DNA from: Anaerolineae bacterium
GTDB taxonomy: Bacteria; Chloroflexota; Anaerolineae; 4572-78; J111
Length of the DNA stretch: 64,000 nucleotides
Direction of reading: 5' to 3'
Assembly: GCA_023151115.1 (NCBI GenBank)
Contig: JAKLJP010000011.1
Location: forward strand, 1 to 64,000
Under the pieces are notes generated by a model, which saw only the letters and a program-made list of their open reading frames with translations, ran no database searches and had not been told where the DNA came from. Positions 26,621-35,688 of this stretch are shown here, one piece after another; the stretch's first letter is position 1, and each line of letters opens with the position of its first letter. Position numbers and translations under genes: made by a program.

Positions 26621-28468
26621 ATGAAATCCGTAAACCGGACGTTGTACAAAAAAGGAACACGGAGTTTCACTGAGATTTCACAGAGATACCCAGAGAAGCA
26701 CCATAATTTCTTTGCGTGCCTCTGTGCTCTCTCTGCGTTTCTCTGTGTAACAATTTTTTGTTTGCGCAAAAATCTGACTCGTAAATCCCTAAAGCTTATC
26801 CTCACTCTCAGCTTTAGTCTTATCGTCCTACTTTTGCCCTTGAATGTTCTGGCTACCAATATTTTAACCAATAGCGGTCTCAACGATCCTTATGTCGCTA
26901 TTTCTGGTCGTACCTGGAACAGCCAGAACGAATTGATTGCCAGCGGTTGGCATCCTTTCTATATTGCCGCCGGAACTCACGATGCCGCTAATGATGCTAA
27001 AAAACTGCACTGGATGAGTTCGGTCCAGTTTGCGCTATCGTTTGGGGGCATTGACTATCACATCGAAGGCAACCGCGCCCAAAATATGTGGTCCTCCTAC
27101 AAATTTGACGCTGGTATTTATCAGCAAATCAGCGGCCTTACGCCCGGACAGGGGTATGGTTTTGATATTCCCATCGTAACATACTGGCGCGGCCCCGGCT
27201 ACCCTGACAGCGACGACAAAATGGTCAAACAGGTGGGTATTGACCCCACCGGCGGGACCGACCCGACCAGCCCCACTATCATTTGGAGCGCCACCAACGC
27301 TAACGACAAAGCCTGGGTTTACATGGATGTAGCCGCCACCGCTCAGGCTAGCACTATTACTGTGTTTGCCAGAGTACAGGCCCCGGAAAACGACTCTGTT
27401 AATCATACCGACCTGGATATGGTTTATTTTGACGCAGCCCACGTTGCGCCTGTGCCTACCACCACCCTTACTGCTAACCCCAGCGGTACAACAGTCAATT
27501 TAAGCTGGTCGGGCAGCGGTGTCGCGCCGTCGTGGTCACTAAAGGGGTACGAAGTCCAATACCGGGATACGACAGGCAGCAGTTGGACCACGCTGCAAGG
27601 CAAAAGCAACACCAACACCAGCGGCTCTTTTTCCGGGCAAGTGGGGCATACCTATGTGGTCCGGGCGCGCACCTGGCAAAAAATCAGCGAGAGTTACCAG
27701 AGCGATATTGATCTGCCCGGCGATTGGCGCGAGCAAACCGTTACCCTGGGCATTCTGGTCAGTGGGCGCGTTAGCGACAATCGGGGGAATGGTATCGGCG
27801 GCGTGGTTATCACCGAGAGTAGCAGTGGGGCCACGGCCACCAGCGGCAACAACGGCCTTTTTGCGCTGGGTGTGGCGGGCAGCGGGCAATATACCTTTAC
27901 CGCCAGCACCACCCTGGCCGGTTGGACGCCCCCGCCTCCCTTATCGGCTACCGTTCAGTTAAACCAGACAACACTGCTTTCTTTCACCATGCGCCCACCC
28001 GACGATGTAATCAACAACGGCGACTTTGAAATTGGGTCCAGCAATTGGACGGTCAGCGGAACCGCACCCGATACTATTACCTCTGGGCAGCGCAGCGGCA
28101 GCGCCAGCCTGCACTTAACCGGCACAGTCACGCTGTCGCAATCTGGCTCTGTTGCTAACAGTTACCAGCCAGTTTTGTCTTTCTGGTACAAAATGGCGGG
28201 CAGCGATGGCGACGATGTTTTCACCGCCGAACTGTTGGGTATGGACGGTCTGACCCCGGTGAACGGCTTCACCACCTCGACCAACGGCGGTTGGCAGCAA
28301 GCCTGGCTGCCGCTGAACTTGACCGAAGTCTATACCGGCCCGATTGGGGTACGCTTTAGCCTGGTTCAGGGCGGTTCGCCCCAGACATCTGTTTATCTGG
28401 ATGAAGTGAGTCTGGGGGGATCATGGGGCGGCCCCTTGCGAATCTATCTCCCGATCATCTTTGACTAA
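26621..28468 (+). CDS. Secreted multi-domain protein with carbohydrate-binding-like and CarboxypepD-reg-like domains
   Basis: The 615-residue protein has a hydrophobic export signal at about 52-77 (SLKLILTLSFSLIVLLLPLNVLA), not at the very N-terminus. Residues about 10-48 are encoded by a CACAGAGA repeat, apparently inserted between the start and the signal. The exported part has a jelly-roll-like first domain, an FN3-like domain (TTLTANPSGTTVNLSWSG), a carboxypeptidase-regulatory-like domain (VSGRVSDNRGNGIGGVVITES) and a C-terminal jelly roll beginning INNGDFEIGSSNWTVSG. It ends LRIYLPIIFD, a tail common in Chloroflexota secreted proteins. ATG at 26621 has SD AGGAG 6 bases upstream. Role: surface or extracellular glycan interaction (inferred). 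Confidence 0.75.
   Translation: MKSVNRTLYKKGTRSFTEISQRYPEKHHNFFACLCALSAFLCVTIFCLRKNLTRKSLKLILTLSFSLIVLLLPLNVLATNILTNSGLNDPYVAISGRTWNSQNELIASGWHPFYIAAGTHDAANDAKKLHWMSSVQFALSFGGIDYHIEGNRAQNMWSSYKFDAGIYQQISGLTPGQGYGFDIPIVTYWRGPGYPDSDDKMVKQVGIDPTGGTDPTSPTIIWSATNANDKAWVYMDVAATAQASTITVFARVQAPENDSVNHTDLDMVYFDAAHVAPVPTTTLTANPSGTTVNLSWSGSGVAPSWSLKGYEVQYRDTTGSSWTTLQGKSNTNTSGSFSGQVGHTYVVRARTWQKISESYQSDIDLPGDWREQTVTLGILVSGRVSDNRGNGIGGVVITESSSGATATSGNNGLFALGVAGSGQYTFTASTTLAGWTPPPPLSATVQLNQTTLLSFTMRPPDDVINNGDFEIGSSNWTVSGTAPDTITSGQRSGSASLHLTGTVTLSQSGSVANSYQPVLSFWYKMAGSDGDDVFTAELLGMDGLTPVNGFTTSTNGGWQQAWLPLNLTEVYTGPIGVRFSLVQGGSPQTSVYLDEVSLGGSWGGPLRIYLPIIFD
26649..26757. repeat. CACAGAGA-type imperfect inverted repeat, copy 3, inside a coding sequence
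   Basis: AAAGGAACACGGAG, CACAGAGA and CCCAGAGAAG words face CTCTGTGCTCTCTCTGCG and CTCTGTGTAAC words. It is read in frame near the N-terminus of the secreted protein. Confidence 0.8.
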
Positions 28469-28493
28469 ACTTCAAATTTTGGGCAAATCCCAC

Positions 28494-28604
28494 TTGACGA
28501 ATTATCGCCAATATGCTAAATTTGGCACAGTAGGAAGCAGCAAGTCCCAGGTTTGCTCAATCTCGCCCGCTCGTTCCCAAACTCACGCGAAGCGTGGGAA
28601 CGAG
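28494..28604 (+). promoter_or_regulatory. Promoter and hairpin leader of the cold-shock gene
   Basis: TTGACG (28494-28499), 17 bases, then TAAATT (28517-28522). The long 5' leader (about 180 bases) holds a strong hairpin CTCGTTCCCA...TGGGAACGAG (28570-28604). Long structured leaders are typical of cold-shock mRNAs, where they control translation with temperature. Confidence 0.6.
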
Positions 28605-28709
28605 TGGATGAGACGGATGAGGTTTAACATCGCTGAGAGATTTTTTGGCGAGTTTAGAACAGGGGGTTGTCCTGCCCTATGAAATTTGTAGGGAAGGAGG
28701 GAAGAATCA

Positions 28710-28919
28710 ATGAGCGAGCGCATCATCGGCACTGTCAAGTGGTTCAATACCACCAAAGGCTATGGCTTCATCACTCGCGAAGGTGGGCCGGATGTCTTTG
28801 TACACTATTCCGCAATTCAATCGGATGGTTTTCGTAACCTCGCCGAAGGCGACCGGGTTGAATTTTCGGTAGAACAAAGCTCTAAAGGTCCCCAGGCCAG
28901 CAATGTGATCAAAATCTAA
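28710..28919 (+). CDS. Cold-shock protein (CSD family)
   Basis: The 69-residue protein is a single cold-shock domain: [16 protein letters not shown] includes RNP1 (KGYGFIT), and DVFVHYSAI is RNP2. It binds single-stranded nucleic acid and acts as an RNA chaperone. It has a very strong SD (AAGGAGGGAAG) and its own promoter and terminator, so it is a monocistron, probably highly expressed. Confidence 0.97.
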   Translation: MSERIIGTVKWFNTTKGYGFITREGGPDVFVHYSAIQSDGFRNLAEGDRVEFSVEQSSKGPQASNVIKI

Positions 28920-28943
28920 CTAAATATACTGATTTTGCCCAAA

Positions 28944-28977
28944 AACCTCGCTCTGTTTGAGAGCGGGGTTTTTTTTT
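28944..28977 (+). terminator. Intrinsic terminator after the cold-shock gene
   Basis: AACCTCGCTCT-GTTTG-AGAGCGGGGTT followed by eight or more T residues. Confidence 0.93.
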
Positions 28978-29336
28978 AGACGCGATGCCCCGTGAGGCGA
29001 TGAGGCGAGGAAATTCTGCGCGTCCTCGTGTCCCTGCCTCATCGCCTCATTTTTATTATTGGTAGTCGCCTGTAGGCTCGTAATGGTTCCTTTGAGGGTA
29101 ACGTCTTTGCAATGATATGGGGATTATGCTAACATCCGGCTTCAATCAACCTGATGAGTCACCCAACCAACAACACGTATCTCCTTCGAAAACAGGAACC
29201 GAGGGAACTTATTAGATCTCCAGGAACTACCGGCCTGAGTTCCCTTGAGTTTCTACGAGTTCCCCCAAATTTTGTCATTGGCGGTGTACCACAGGTTCGT
29301 GACGACTCCTCCTAAAACAGAATTTGTCGAACTAAA
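28978..29336. other. Repeat-containing gap before the GT2 gene
   Basis: No credible gene. A 14-bp perfect inverted repeat made of GAGGCGA words is at 28993-29006 / 29036-29049, followed by TTTTTATT, so it may act as a second terminator. GGAACT-type words appear around 29209-29270, related to those at 36729-36780. No SD is evident before 29337. Confidence 0.6.
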
Positions 29337-30536
29337 ATGATTATCTTGTTCTTAGGCGCTCTTTTTTCTTCGGGGATTATCTTTGTACTTTTGCTGGGCC
29401 ATCTGCTTCAACTCCGCTTGATCAAACCTTATCGTCCAACCGGCCAATTTTCGGTCGCCGTGATTGTGCCCTGTAAGGGCGATGGCGATCCCGGTTTTGG
29501 CGAGAATTTACTCAGCATTATCTGCCAGGAGTACGCCGGACCGGCCCAATTTATCTTTTGTGTGGAAAGCAGTACCGATTCGGCCCTGCCGGTGTTGAAC
29601 CGGCTCAAACGGCAGTTTGCCCAGGTCGAGGTCTGCGTCGCCGGACTGGCGACGACATCGGGCCAGAAAAATTTGAATATTATCAAGGGGATGGAGCAGG
29701 CCGGTTGCGCGGATATTTTTCTGTTTGCCGACGCCGATATTCAGCCCCACCAGACTTGGCTGCAAGAGATGGTTGCGCCTTTTGCCGAGCCGCAGGTAGG
29801 AGCCGTGACCGGCTGCTTTCGCCGGGTGCCCGCGCAAGCAAATTTTCAACTGGGGAACTATCTGGCCGGTTTGTTTGGGGCGGGGATTGTAACCGGCATG
29901 ACCAGTGAGGTGATTGCCGGTTTGTGGGGTGGCAGCCTGGCGATTCGCCGCTCTGTGGTCGAGCAATTGGGGCTGCGCGAGCGCCTCGCCAGTGAAATTG
30001 TGGATGATATTGCCATTATGCACGCGCTGCATCAGACTCAAATGGTGCGGCGTTTTGTGCCCAGTTGTACCCTCAAAAGCTATTGTGATATGTCTGCCCC
30101 GGCCAGTATCGAATGGTTGGTTCGGCAGTTCCAATTTTCGCAGATTTATTTCAAAAAATTATACTTTTTCTACTATGTCTTTGGCCTGCCTTATGCCTGT
30201 TCAATCCTGGCCGCGCCGCTGGCCTTCACCTACGGGCTGGCCAGCGGCAGCGAGTTGATTATCGGCGCGACCGTCAGCTTTTGGCTGTCGGTGGCCTTGG
30301 TGGGCCTGCTTTTGTACCAGAGCATTCCGGTTAACCCGGCCAGCGTGTCGCCCCACGACAGCCGCTATCAATTAATCCCCTGGCTTGTGGTTACGCCTCT
30401 GGCGTTTGTGGCCGGCGCACTGGCCCTGCTCAAAACCCTGGTGCGGGTCAGGCGAGGCATCCTGACCATGCACTGGCGCAGCATCGAGTACAAAGTGGAT
30501 GTAAAAACGGGGAAGGTGTTGGAGATCATTCGATAA
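29337..30536 (+). CDS. Family 2 (GT21-like) membrane glycosyltransferase
   Basis: The 399-residue protein has an N-terminal membrane helix (1-25), a GT-A catalytic domain and three or so C-terminal helices (about 275-375). Motifs are VAVIVPCKGDGD, the metal-binding FADADIQP (Asp132, Asp134), GGSLAIRRS and IVDDIAIMH. The order resembles ceramide glucosyltransferase-like enzymes (GT21), but their QxxRW appears as RQFQFSQ. It would move a sugar from a nucleotide donor to a lipid on the inner face of the membrane. The convergent radical SAM gene is separated from it only by a word repeat. Confidence 0.88.
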   Translation: MIILFLGALFSSGIIFVLLLGHLLQLRLIKPYRPTGQFSVAVIVPCKGDGDPGFGENLLSIICQEYAGPAQFIFCVESSTDSALPVLNRLKRQFAQVEVCVAGLATTSGQKNLNIIKGMEQAGCADIFLFADADIQPHQTWLQEMVAPFAEPQVGAVTGCFRRVPAQANFQLGNYLAGLFGAGIVTGMTSEVIAGLWGGSLAIRRSVVEQLGLRERLASEIVDDIAIMHALHQTQMVRRFVPSCTLKSYCDMSAPASIEWLVRQFQFSQIYFKKLYFFYYVFGLPYACSILAAPLAFTYGLASGSELIIGATVSFWLSVALVGLLLYQSIPVNPASVSPHDSRYQLIPWLVVTPLAFVAGALALLKTLVRVRRGILTMHWRSIEYKVDVKTGKVLEIIR

Positions 30537-30600
30537 GGCAGAAGGATGAAGGCGGAAGGATGAAATTTTTGCTTCATCCCTCATCCCTCATCCTTCATCA
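30535..30600. repeat. Word-based inverted repeat filling a convergent gap
   Basis: AAGGCAGAAGGATGAAGGCGG words on the left face CATCCCTCATCCCTCATCC words on the right. It fills the whole gap between two convergent genes and supplies the TGA stop (30598-30600) of the minus-strand gene. Same word family as 5350-5407. Confidence 0.88.
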
Positions 30601-31821
30601 ATAGCCCATCAACCCGCAGCAGCGGGTGCAGACCGGCATGATGCCCTCGCTGCTGATCGAACTGCGGAATTTGCGGGCGGCGTCACTATGCCAAATCTTG
30701 GTGACGGAGTCGCTCTTGATGTTGCCGATAATATAGTCGTGGTAGTCGCGGCATAGGCTCACGTCGCCGTTGCTGTCCACTTCCATAGTCATGTAAATGC
30801 TGACGCACTGGTTGAAGCCAAAGGTGGCGCTGTGGTCCTCGTAGTAGCGCCGCACCTGGTCGCGGGTTTTAAGGCGGGGATACATCAAGGGCGGGCAGCG
30901 GCCAATCTGGTTTGATAAAGCGCGCATTTCTTCAAACTTGTCGAAGATAATGCCGTGATCAAAGTTTTTCCAGGTGCCCACCCAACCCCAATGGGTATGC
31001 GGCTCAAAGCCAAAACGGCTTTTGAAGTCGTCGCTGTGCTGCTGGGCCGACTGCTCATCAATCCACCAGGAGAGATAGAAAATGTGGGCGTCGGCGTACT
31101 GGCTGGTGAATTTGTAAATGTCGGCCAGGTAATCAATATTGTAGCGGGCAATCACCGAAATGGGCACAACAAAAGGAAAAACCGATTTGCGCCGCTTTTT
31201 CTCGGCGCTGATGGTTTCCAGGGCAGACCTGACGGCTTTAAAATTATCGGTTTTGGGTGACACGCCGGGCCGCTGTTCGTTATGAATCTCGGCGTCGGGG
31301 CCATCAATGCTGAGCCACACAATTTTGCAGGTGTCCATAATATCGTCAACCCGTTCGGCCACATTGGTGCCATTTGTCACCATGGTAATCGGCATTTTAC
31401 GGTCAGAGATATAGTGCAGCAGCTCCATCAGGCCAGGGTACATCATCGGCTCGCCGCCCCAAATGTACCACAGCGGCGACCAGCCCTGTTTCAGGATGTC
31501 GTCCACAAAGCTTTTGTACTTCTCGACCGGCACTTCCCGCTGCTTCAACTCTTTGAGCGATTGGCCCAACAGGTAGCCGTTATCGCCCCACTGGCCGCAG
31601 GTGTGGCAGCGCAGGTTGCACATATCGGTAATGCGCAGGCTCACCTGGCGCAGCTTGTCGGGCTGGCCGCTGCGCCCCCGGTCAGGCCGCCGCCAGTTGA
31701 AGGTTTCTTTAGCCAATTGCAGCCCGGCCCCCGAGGTAAAGGTTCTCCAATCGGACAGCATAATTTTGGCTAATTCTTTAAATATAAATTCGCCCGGAAC
31801 TCGGCTTCGCGCTTGCAGCAT
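30598..31821 (-). CDS. Radical SAM protein with SPASM-like C-terminus
   Basis: The 407-residue protein has the 4Fe-4S motif ITDMCNLRCHTCGQWG (Cys68, Cys72, Cys75), then IWGGEPMMYPG and MVTNGTN of the radical SAM barrel. The C-terminus has several Cys residues (NQCVSIYM, DVSLCRDY, PVCTRCCG), as in SPASM proteins that bind extra Fe-S clusters. Members modify peptides or small molecules through a 5'-deoxyadenosyl radical. No precursor peptide gene is evident nearby. ATG at 31821 follows AAAGGAAAT; the frame up to 31926 would overlap purK. Substrate unknown. Confidence 0.88.
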   Translation of the reverse strand: MLQARSRVPGEFIFKELAKIMLSDWRTFTSGAGLQLAKETFNWRRPDRGRSGQPDKLRQVSLRITDMCNLRCHTCGQWGDNGYLLGQSLKELKQREVPVEKYKSFVDDILKQGWSPLWYIWGGEPMMYPGLMELLHYISDRKMPITMVTNGTNVAERVDDIMDTCKIVWLSIDGPDAEIHNEQRPGVSPKTDNFKAVRSALETISAEKKRRKSVFPFVVPISVIARYNIDYLADIYKFTSQYADAHIFYLSWWIDEQSAQQHSDDFKSRFGFEPHTHWGWVGTWKNFDHGIIFDKFEEMRALSNQIGRCPPLMYPRLKTRDQVRRYYEDHSATFGFNQCVSIYMTMEVDSNGDVSLCRDYHDYIIGNIKSDSVTKIWHSDAARKFRSSISSEGIMPVCTRCCGLMGY

Positions 31822-31916
31822 GATATTTCCTTTCTGTATCATATCCTGAGAATTCTCAATTATTATCAATAGTTTTTGAAAAAAGACAAAAAGATAATCT
31901 AACCCGGAGAGATGTG

Positions 31917-33059
31917 ATGAATCCAATTCTGCCAGGCGGCGTCATCGGTATACTGGGCGGGGGCCAATTAGGGCGGATGTCCACTTTCAAGGCCAAGCAG
32001 TTAGGCTACAAAGTGGTTGTGCTCGACCCTACCCTCGGCTGTCCCTGCGGCCAGGTAGCCGACGAGCAAATTGTCGCCAACTTCGATGACGAGCCGGCCC
32101 TGCGGCAGTTGGCCGAAAAGTGTGAGGTGATTACCTACGAATTTGAAAACGTAGACAGCCGCGCCGTGGAACTGTTGGAGCAGCTGGGCCGGAAAGTTTT
32201 CCCCGACAGCCAGGCTCTCAAGATTAGCCAAAATCGCTGGGCCGAAAAAGAGTTTTTGCGCCGGAGTGGGGTAGGCGTAGCCGATTTTTTCAAAGTAGCC
32301 AGCCTTGCCGATTTGGAAACCGCGATGCAACAAATTGGCTTTCCCGGTTTACTGAAGACAGCTACCGGCGGCTACGATGGTAAAGGCCAGGTGGTTTTAT
32401 ACAACGAGGACGACGCCCGTCAAGCCTTTGCTACTCTGAACCACCCGGCTTTAATCTGGGAGAAAAAGGTCACATTTGTTAAAGAGTTGAGCGTTATCTG
32501 CGGCCGCAACCAGGCCGGCGAGATTGTCACTTACCCGGCGGTCGAAAACATTCACGTCGAGAATATTCTGGATATGTCGCTGGCTCCGGCGGAAGCGCCA
32601 GCCCATGTGCAGGCCGAGGCCCAGCGCATCGCCCGGACCATTGCCGAGAAACTGAAGCTGGTGGGCGTCTGCGGGGTCGAGCTGTTTTTGCTGCCGGATG
32701 AAACGATCCTGGTCAACGAAATTGCGCCGCGCCCCCATAATTCCGGCCATTACACCCTCGACGCCTGTTTCTGCTCTCAATTTGAGCAGCACATGCGGGC
32801 CGTTTGTGGCCTGCCGCTAGGGTCAACGGATTTGAAAGGCTATGCCGTGATGGTCAATATCTTGGGGACAGGGGAGGGGCATCACTTGGTCGGCCTGGAG
32901 CAGGTCTTGCAAAACAGTCAATTGGCGGTACACCTGTATGGTAAATCAAGCGCCGCTGCCAAGCGCAAGATGGGCCATGTAACCGCCCTCTCCCCCCACA
33001 GCCTGGCCGAGGCGCGGGATTGGGCGCTTGAAGCCAGAGCAAAATTGAAATGGGTTTGA
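31917..33059 (+). CDS. purK: 5-(carboxyamino)imidazole ribonucleotide synthase
   Basis: The 380-residue ATP-grasp protein begins GGVIGILGGGQLGRM and contains GLLKTATGGYDGKGQ, the ATP-binding loop, ENIHVENILDMSLAPA and EIAPRPHNSGHYTLDAC, all typical of PurK. It carboxylates AIR with bicarbonate and ATP to give N5-CAIR, the substrate of PurE. ATG at 31917 is preferred over GTG at 31914 because GGAG lies 7 bases upstream. It is divergent from the radical SAM gene and separated from purE by about 27 kb. Confidence 0.96.
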   Translation: MNPILPGGVIGILGGGQLGRMSTFKAKQLGYKVVVLDPTLGCPCGQVADEQIVANFDDEPALRQLAEKCEVITYEFENVDSRAVELLEQLGRKVFPDSQALKISQNRWAEKEFLRRSGVGVADFFKVASLADLETAMQQIGFPGLLKTATGGYDGKGQVVLYNEDDARQAFATLNHPALIWEKKVTFVKELSVICGRNQAGEIVTYPAVENIHVENILDMSLAPAEAPAHVQAEAQRIARTIAEKLKLVGVCGVELFLLPDETILVNEIAPRPHNSGHYTLDACFCSQFEQHMRAVCGLPLGSTDLKGYAVMVNILGTGEGHHLVGLEQVLQNSQLAVHLYGKSSAAAKRKMGHVTALSPHSLAEARDWALEARAKLKWV

Positions 33060-33213
33060 ATTTATGGTCAAGCCCTGCAAAAAGATTGTCAACTTTATTA
33101 AGAAATGATATAATGCAGATATAAAAGGTTTCACCTTTCAGCCTTGATTTTGCCACTCATTGACCCAACCCGTACCCGGTCTGCCGCAATAAAGCTGGAC
33201 CCATTTAGTAGAT

Positions 33214-33269
33214 TTGGAGATTATAACCTGAATCTCTAATCTCCAACTTCCCGGTGAATTGGGGAAGTT
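33214..33269. repeat. Two adjacent inverted repeats
   Basis: TTGGAGATTA (33214-33223) / TAATCTCCAA (33237-33246), then AACTTCCC (33245-33252) / GGGGAAGTT (33261-33269). They lie between purK and the BMP gene and may end the purK transcript. The rest of 33060-33331 shows no gene. Confidence 0.8.
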
Positions 33270-33331
33270 ATTTAATCCACGATCCTAAGTAGCAGTACCA
33301 ACCTTACACCAGCGAGACGAGGAAGTGCGCT

Positions 33332-34243
33332 ATGCCCCATAAAACAAAAGTTGGACTACAACTCAGCGTTGGCGGTTTGGGGGACCTGTCATTTAACGAC
33401 TCGGCCTATGCCGGCCTCCGCGAAGCTCAGCAACTGCACGGCATCGAGTTTCAGACGGCGACCTGGGAAAACCCCATGTTGAACGCAATCAATCTTGAAA
33501 ATTGGGCCAAAGAAGATTTTGACCTGATTATTGCCATTGGCTATGGCAATGCCGCTCCCCTCAGTGAGGTGGCCGCCCGCTATCCCAACCAACGCTTTGC
33601 CAGCATTGATGTGGCCGCCGAGGGCAGCAACGTCTGGTCGGCTACCTACCGTGAGTATGAAGGGGATTTTGTGGTAGGGGTGCTGGCTGCGCTGGTCACG
33701 CAAACCCATATGGTCGGATTTATGGGTGGTGGGGTGACGCCGGTGGTGCGGCGGATTGAGCTAGGCTTTGCCCAGGGCGTCAAAAATGTGGATTCATCCA
33801 TCAGCTTTATCTCTGATTATGTGGGAGAGTTTGATGACCCGCTCAAGGGTCGGCTGCTGGCCGAAACCCAATTTACGCTCGGCGCGGATGTGATTTATCA
33901 GGTGGCCGGCCGGTGCGGCTTGGGCGCTATCGAGGCCGCCAACGAATTTGGACGCTGGATCATCAGCACCGGCGGCGACCACAGCGACCTGGCCCCCAAC
34001 GCCGTGTTGACCAGCCGCATCAAAAACGTGGGCAAGCCCATCCTCGATGTCATCGAGAGCGTGGTGGCCGACCGTTTTGAGGGGGGGGTGATCAAAAGCT
34101 ACGGCTTTGCCGAAGGCGGCTTGATGATGGCTCCCATCCGGCCTAGCGTCTTTAAGGTAGTCACCCCTGCCATCCAGAATATTATGCAAGAAGTTCAGGC
34201 GCAGGTTATCAGCGGCAAAATCAAAGTTGAGTTGGAAGAGTAA
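33332..34243 (+). CDS. BMP-family substrate-binding protein lacking a signal peptide
   Basis: The 303-residue protein matches the basic-membrane-protein (Med/PnrA-like) fold of nucleoside-binding proteins: LQLSVGGLGDLSFNDSAYAGL, VGFMGGGVTPVVRRIELGFAQGV, DVIYQVAGRCGLGAIEAA and GGDHSDLAPNAVLTS. Usual members are exported lipoproteins that feed ABC importers. This one begins MPHKTKVGLQLS directly at the fold, with no export signal, and no transporter genes are adjacent. It is therefore probably cytoplasmic and may sense or buffer a nucleoside-like ligand. An intrinsic terminator follows at 34271-34300. Confidence 0.85.
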   Translation: MPHKTKVGLQLSVGGLGDLSFNDSAYAGLREAQQLHGIEFQTATWENPMLNAINLENWAKEDFDLIIAIGYGNAAPLSEVAARYPNQRFASIDVAAEGSNVWSATYREYEGDFVVGVLAALVTQTHMVGFMGGGVTPVVRRIELGFAQGVKNVDSSISFISDYVGEFDDPLKGRLLAETQFTLGADVIYQVAGRCGLGAIEAANEFGRWIISTGGDHSDLAPNAVLTSRIKNVGKPILDVIESVVADRFEGGVIKSYGFAEGGLMMAPIRPSVFKVVTPAIQNIMQEVQAQVISGKIKVELEE

Positions 34244-34270
34244 CTGCCAGCGCCTAACCGCCGATATTGG

Positions 34271-34300
34271 AAATCCCTCTTAACACGAAGAGGGATTTTT
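34271..34300. terminator. Terminator shared by convergent genes
   Basis: AAATCCCTCTT-AACACG-AAGAGGGATTT followed by TT on the plus strand. The A-tract before it gives a T-tract on the minus strand, so it can serve both flanking genes. Confidence 0.88.
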
Positions 34301-34931
34301 ATTTGGGGTCGTGGTAATCTTTTAACGCCTGTTGGATTTCGTGGGCCAAGTCCATTTTTTGGTTGGAGCTGCCCAGGCTCTCGTTGAGGAGAATGATCGG
34401 CCCGTGCTCGGTTTCGAGGGTCAGCAAAAGCGCCTGGTGGCTGCGCCCGCCGATGGGATGAGTCACTTTGGTCTGGCGGATGGCAGCATAGGCTACGGTT
34501 TCGGCTTGAGACTGGGCGTTGGACTGGTAGGAAAGTTCCCCGCGCTTTTGGTCCAGGCGGATGAGACAGGTCTGAGCCTCGGCTTCGCGTTCAGCCTGCA
34601 CGTGTTTTTGAGCTAAGCGGGTCACGGCCAGCGCCACGCCAGCCCAGGCCAGGGCGGGTAGCGCCAAAAATGCGCCAATAAAGAGTGCTTTGAGCAGCCA
34701 GCCCCGCTCGCTCAGGCCCAGCCCCACTGCTAGCCCCGTCAGAACTATGATTACCAGCAGCGCCCCCACCGGCCCCCAGGTGAGCCAGCCCAACCCCTGC
34801 ACCAATGGTTCGCCCCGAATGTTAAAAATTCGCTCGCTGGGCCGGGTTTCTTCCTGGATGGTCGTCGTAAGCTGGGCCGACTTGTTGACCAGCAGCCACC
34901 AGGGGCGGCGGTAGGGCGGCGGTTGGCTCAT
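34299..34931 (-). CDS. Uncharacterised membrane protein
   Basis: The 210-residue protein has two hydrophobic segments (about 52-72 and 80-104) in the first half, then a soluble domain with LETEHGPIILLNESLG that resembles a PH-like or bacterial surface-display-free membrane accessory fold. I do not recognise the family. ATG at 34931 overlaps the stop of the DUF3054 gene in an ATGA junction, so the two are translationally coupled and probably work together. Confidence 0.65.
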   Translation of the reverse strand: MSQPPPYRRPWWLLVNKSAQLTTTIQEETRPSERIFNIRGEPLVQGLGWLTWGPVGALLVIIVLTGLAVGLGLSERGWLLKALFIGAFLALPALAWAGVALAVTRLAQKHVQAEREAEAQTCLIRLDQKRGELSYQSNAQSQAETVAYAAIRQTKVTHPIGGRSHQALLLTLETEHGPIILLNESLGSSNQKMDLAHEIQQALKDYHDPK

Positions 34932-35368
34932 GCGGCCAGAGAACGGCGGCGGTTGACCCACCAGCTATACCCCAGCCGCCACACTAGCATGAACAGGCTG
35001 GCTGTAACCATCGTGATGAGCACAAAGGTGGGAATAATGCCGTCGGGAATGGAGCGGCCCAGGAACAGCGCCCGCAGCAATCCCGCCAGCGGCCCGCCGA
35101 TTAGCCAGACCAGTAAGATACGGGGCACAAACTTTGGCCAACTTTGGCTCACCTCGGCCCGAAACAGGCCGGCCAGGGGCGCAAGCGCAAACCAGCTAAT
35201 CACAAAAGGCGCGGCGGTGGTCAGCCCGGCGGCAATATCCAGACTCGATAAGGCGTGGCTGCTCCGGCCCACCCAGGTGAACAGCAGCAGCGTCACCAAA
35301 TCGCCGCCCATGAGTACAACCAGGCGCACAGGTAAATTATTTTGAGTTTCTATTTTGGGTGCATTCAT
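34928..35368 (-). CDS. DUF3054 family membrane protein
   Basis: The 146-residue protein has four hydrophobic segments, with LVVLMGGDLVTLLLFTWVGRSSH and the C-terminal LITMVTASLFMLVWRLGYSW that mark DUF3054. The family has no established function. It is encoded directly upstream of, and coupled to, the membrane protein at 34299-34931. Confidence 0.85.
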   Translation of the reverse strand: MNAPKIETQNNLPVRLVVLMGGDLVTLLLFTWVGRSSHALSSLDIAAGLTTAAPFVISWFALAPLAGLFRAEVSQSWPKFVPRILLVWLIGGPLAGLLRALFLGRSIPDGIIPTFVLITMVTASLFMLVWRLGYSWWVNRRRSLAA

Positions 35369-35546
35369 AAAAATGTTTCCTCAACCCAATAGTATAATCA
35401 ACTTGAGGTAATCAACAATTTTGCCCCTGGTTGGGTAAAGACAGAGTATGTCTTATCTCAGACAAATAGGCCCCAGATATAGTATTCCTCTTGACCAATA
35501 CCCCAAGATACGGTAACTTTCCGCTTCAATATTATGACAAGCTATA

Positions 35547-35575
35547 TTGACACCTTATGGAAAGTCAAGTAAAAT
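35547..35575 (+). promoter_or_regulatory. Sigma-70-type promoter of the surface-protein gene
   Basis: Perfect TTGACA (35547-35552), 17-base spacer and TAAAAT (35570-35575), about 110 bases before the ATG. The rest of the 35369-35688 gap holds a word repeat at 35606-35664. Confidence 0.75.
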
Positions 35576-35605
35576 AGAATATGTAAAGTTGGGTTAGAAG
35601 GAAGA

Positions 35606-35664
35606 AAGTAGACAGTAATCAGTAGACAGTAATCAGACTGATAAGTGATAACTGATTACTGATT
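35606..35664. repeat. Word-based inverted repeat (AGTAGACAGTAATCAG type)
   Basis: AGTAGACAGTAATCAG appears twice on the left and faces ACTGATTACTGATT on the right. It lies in the 5' leader of the next gene, 24 bases before its start. Related words occur at 54738-54770 and 56441-56520. Confidence 0.82.
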
Positions 35665-35688
35665 TCCTTTTCAAAGGAGGGACGCCCC

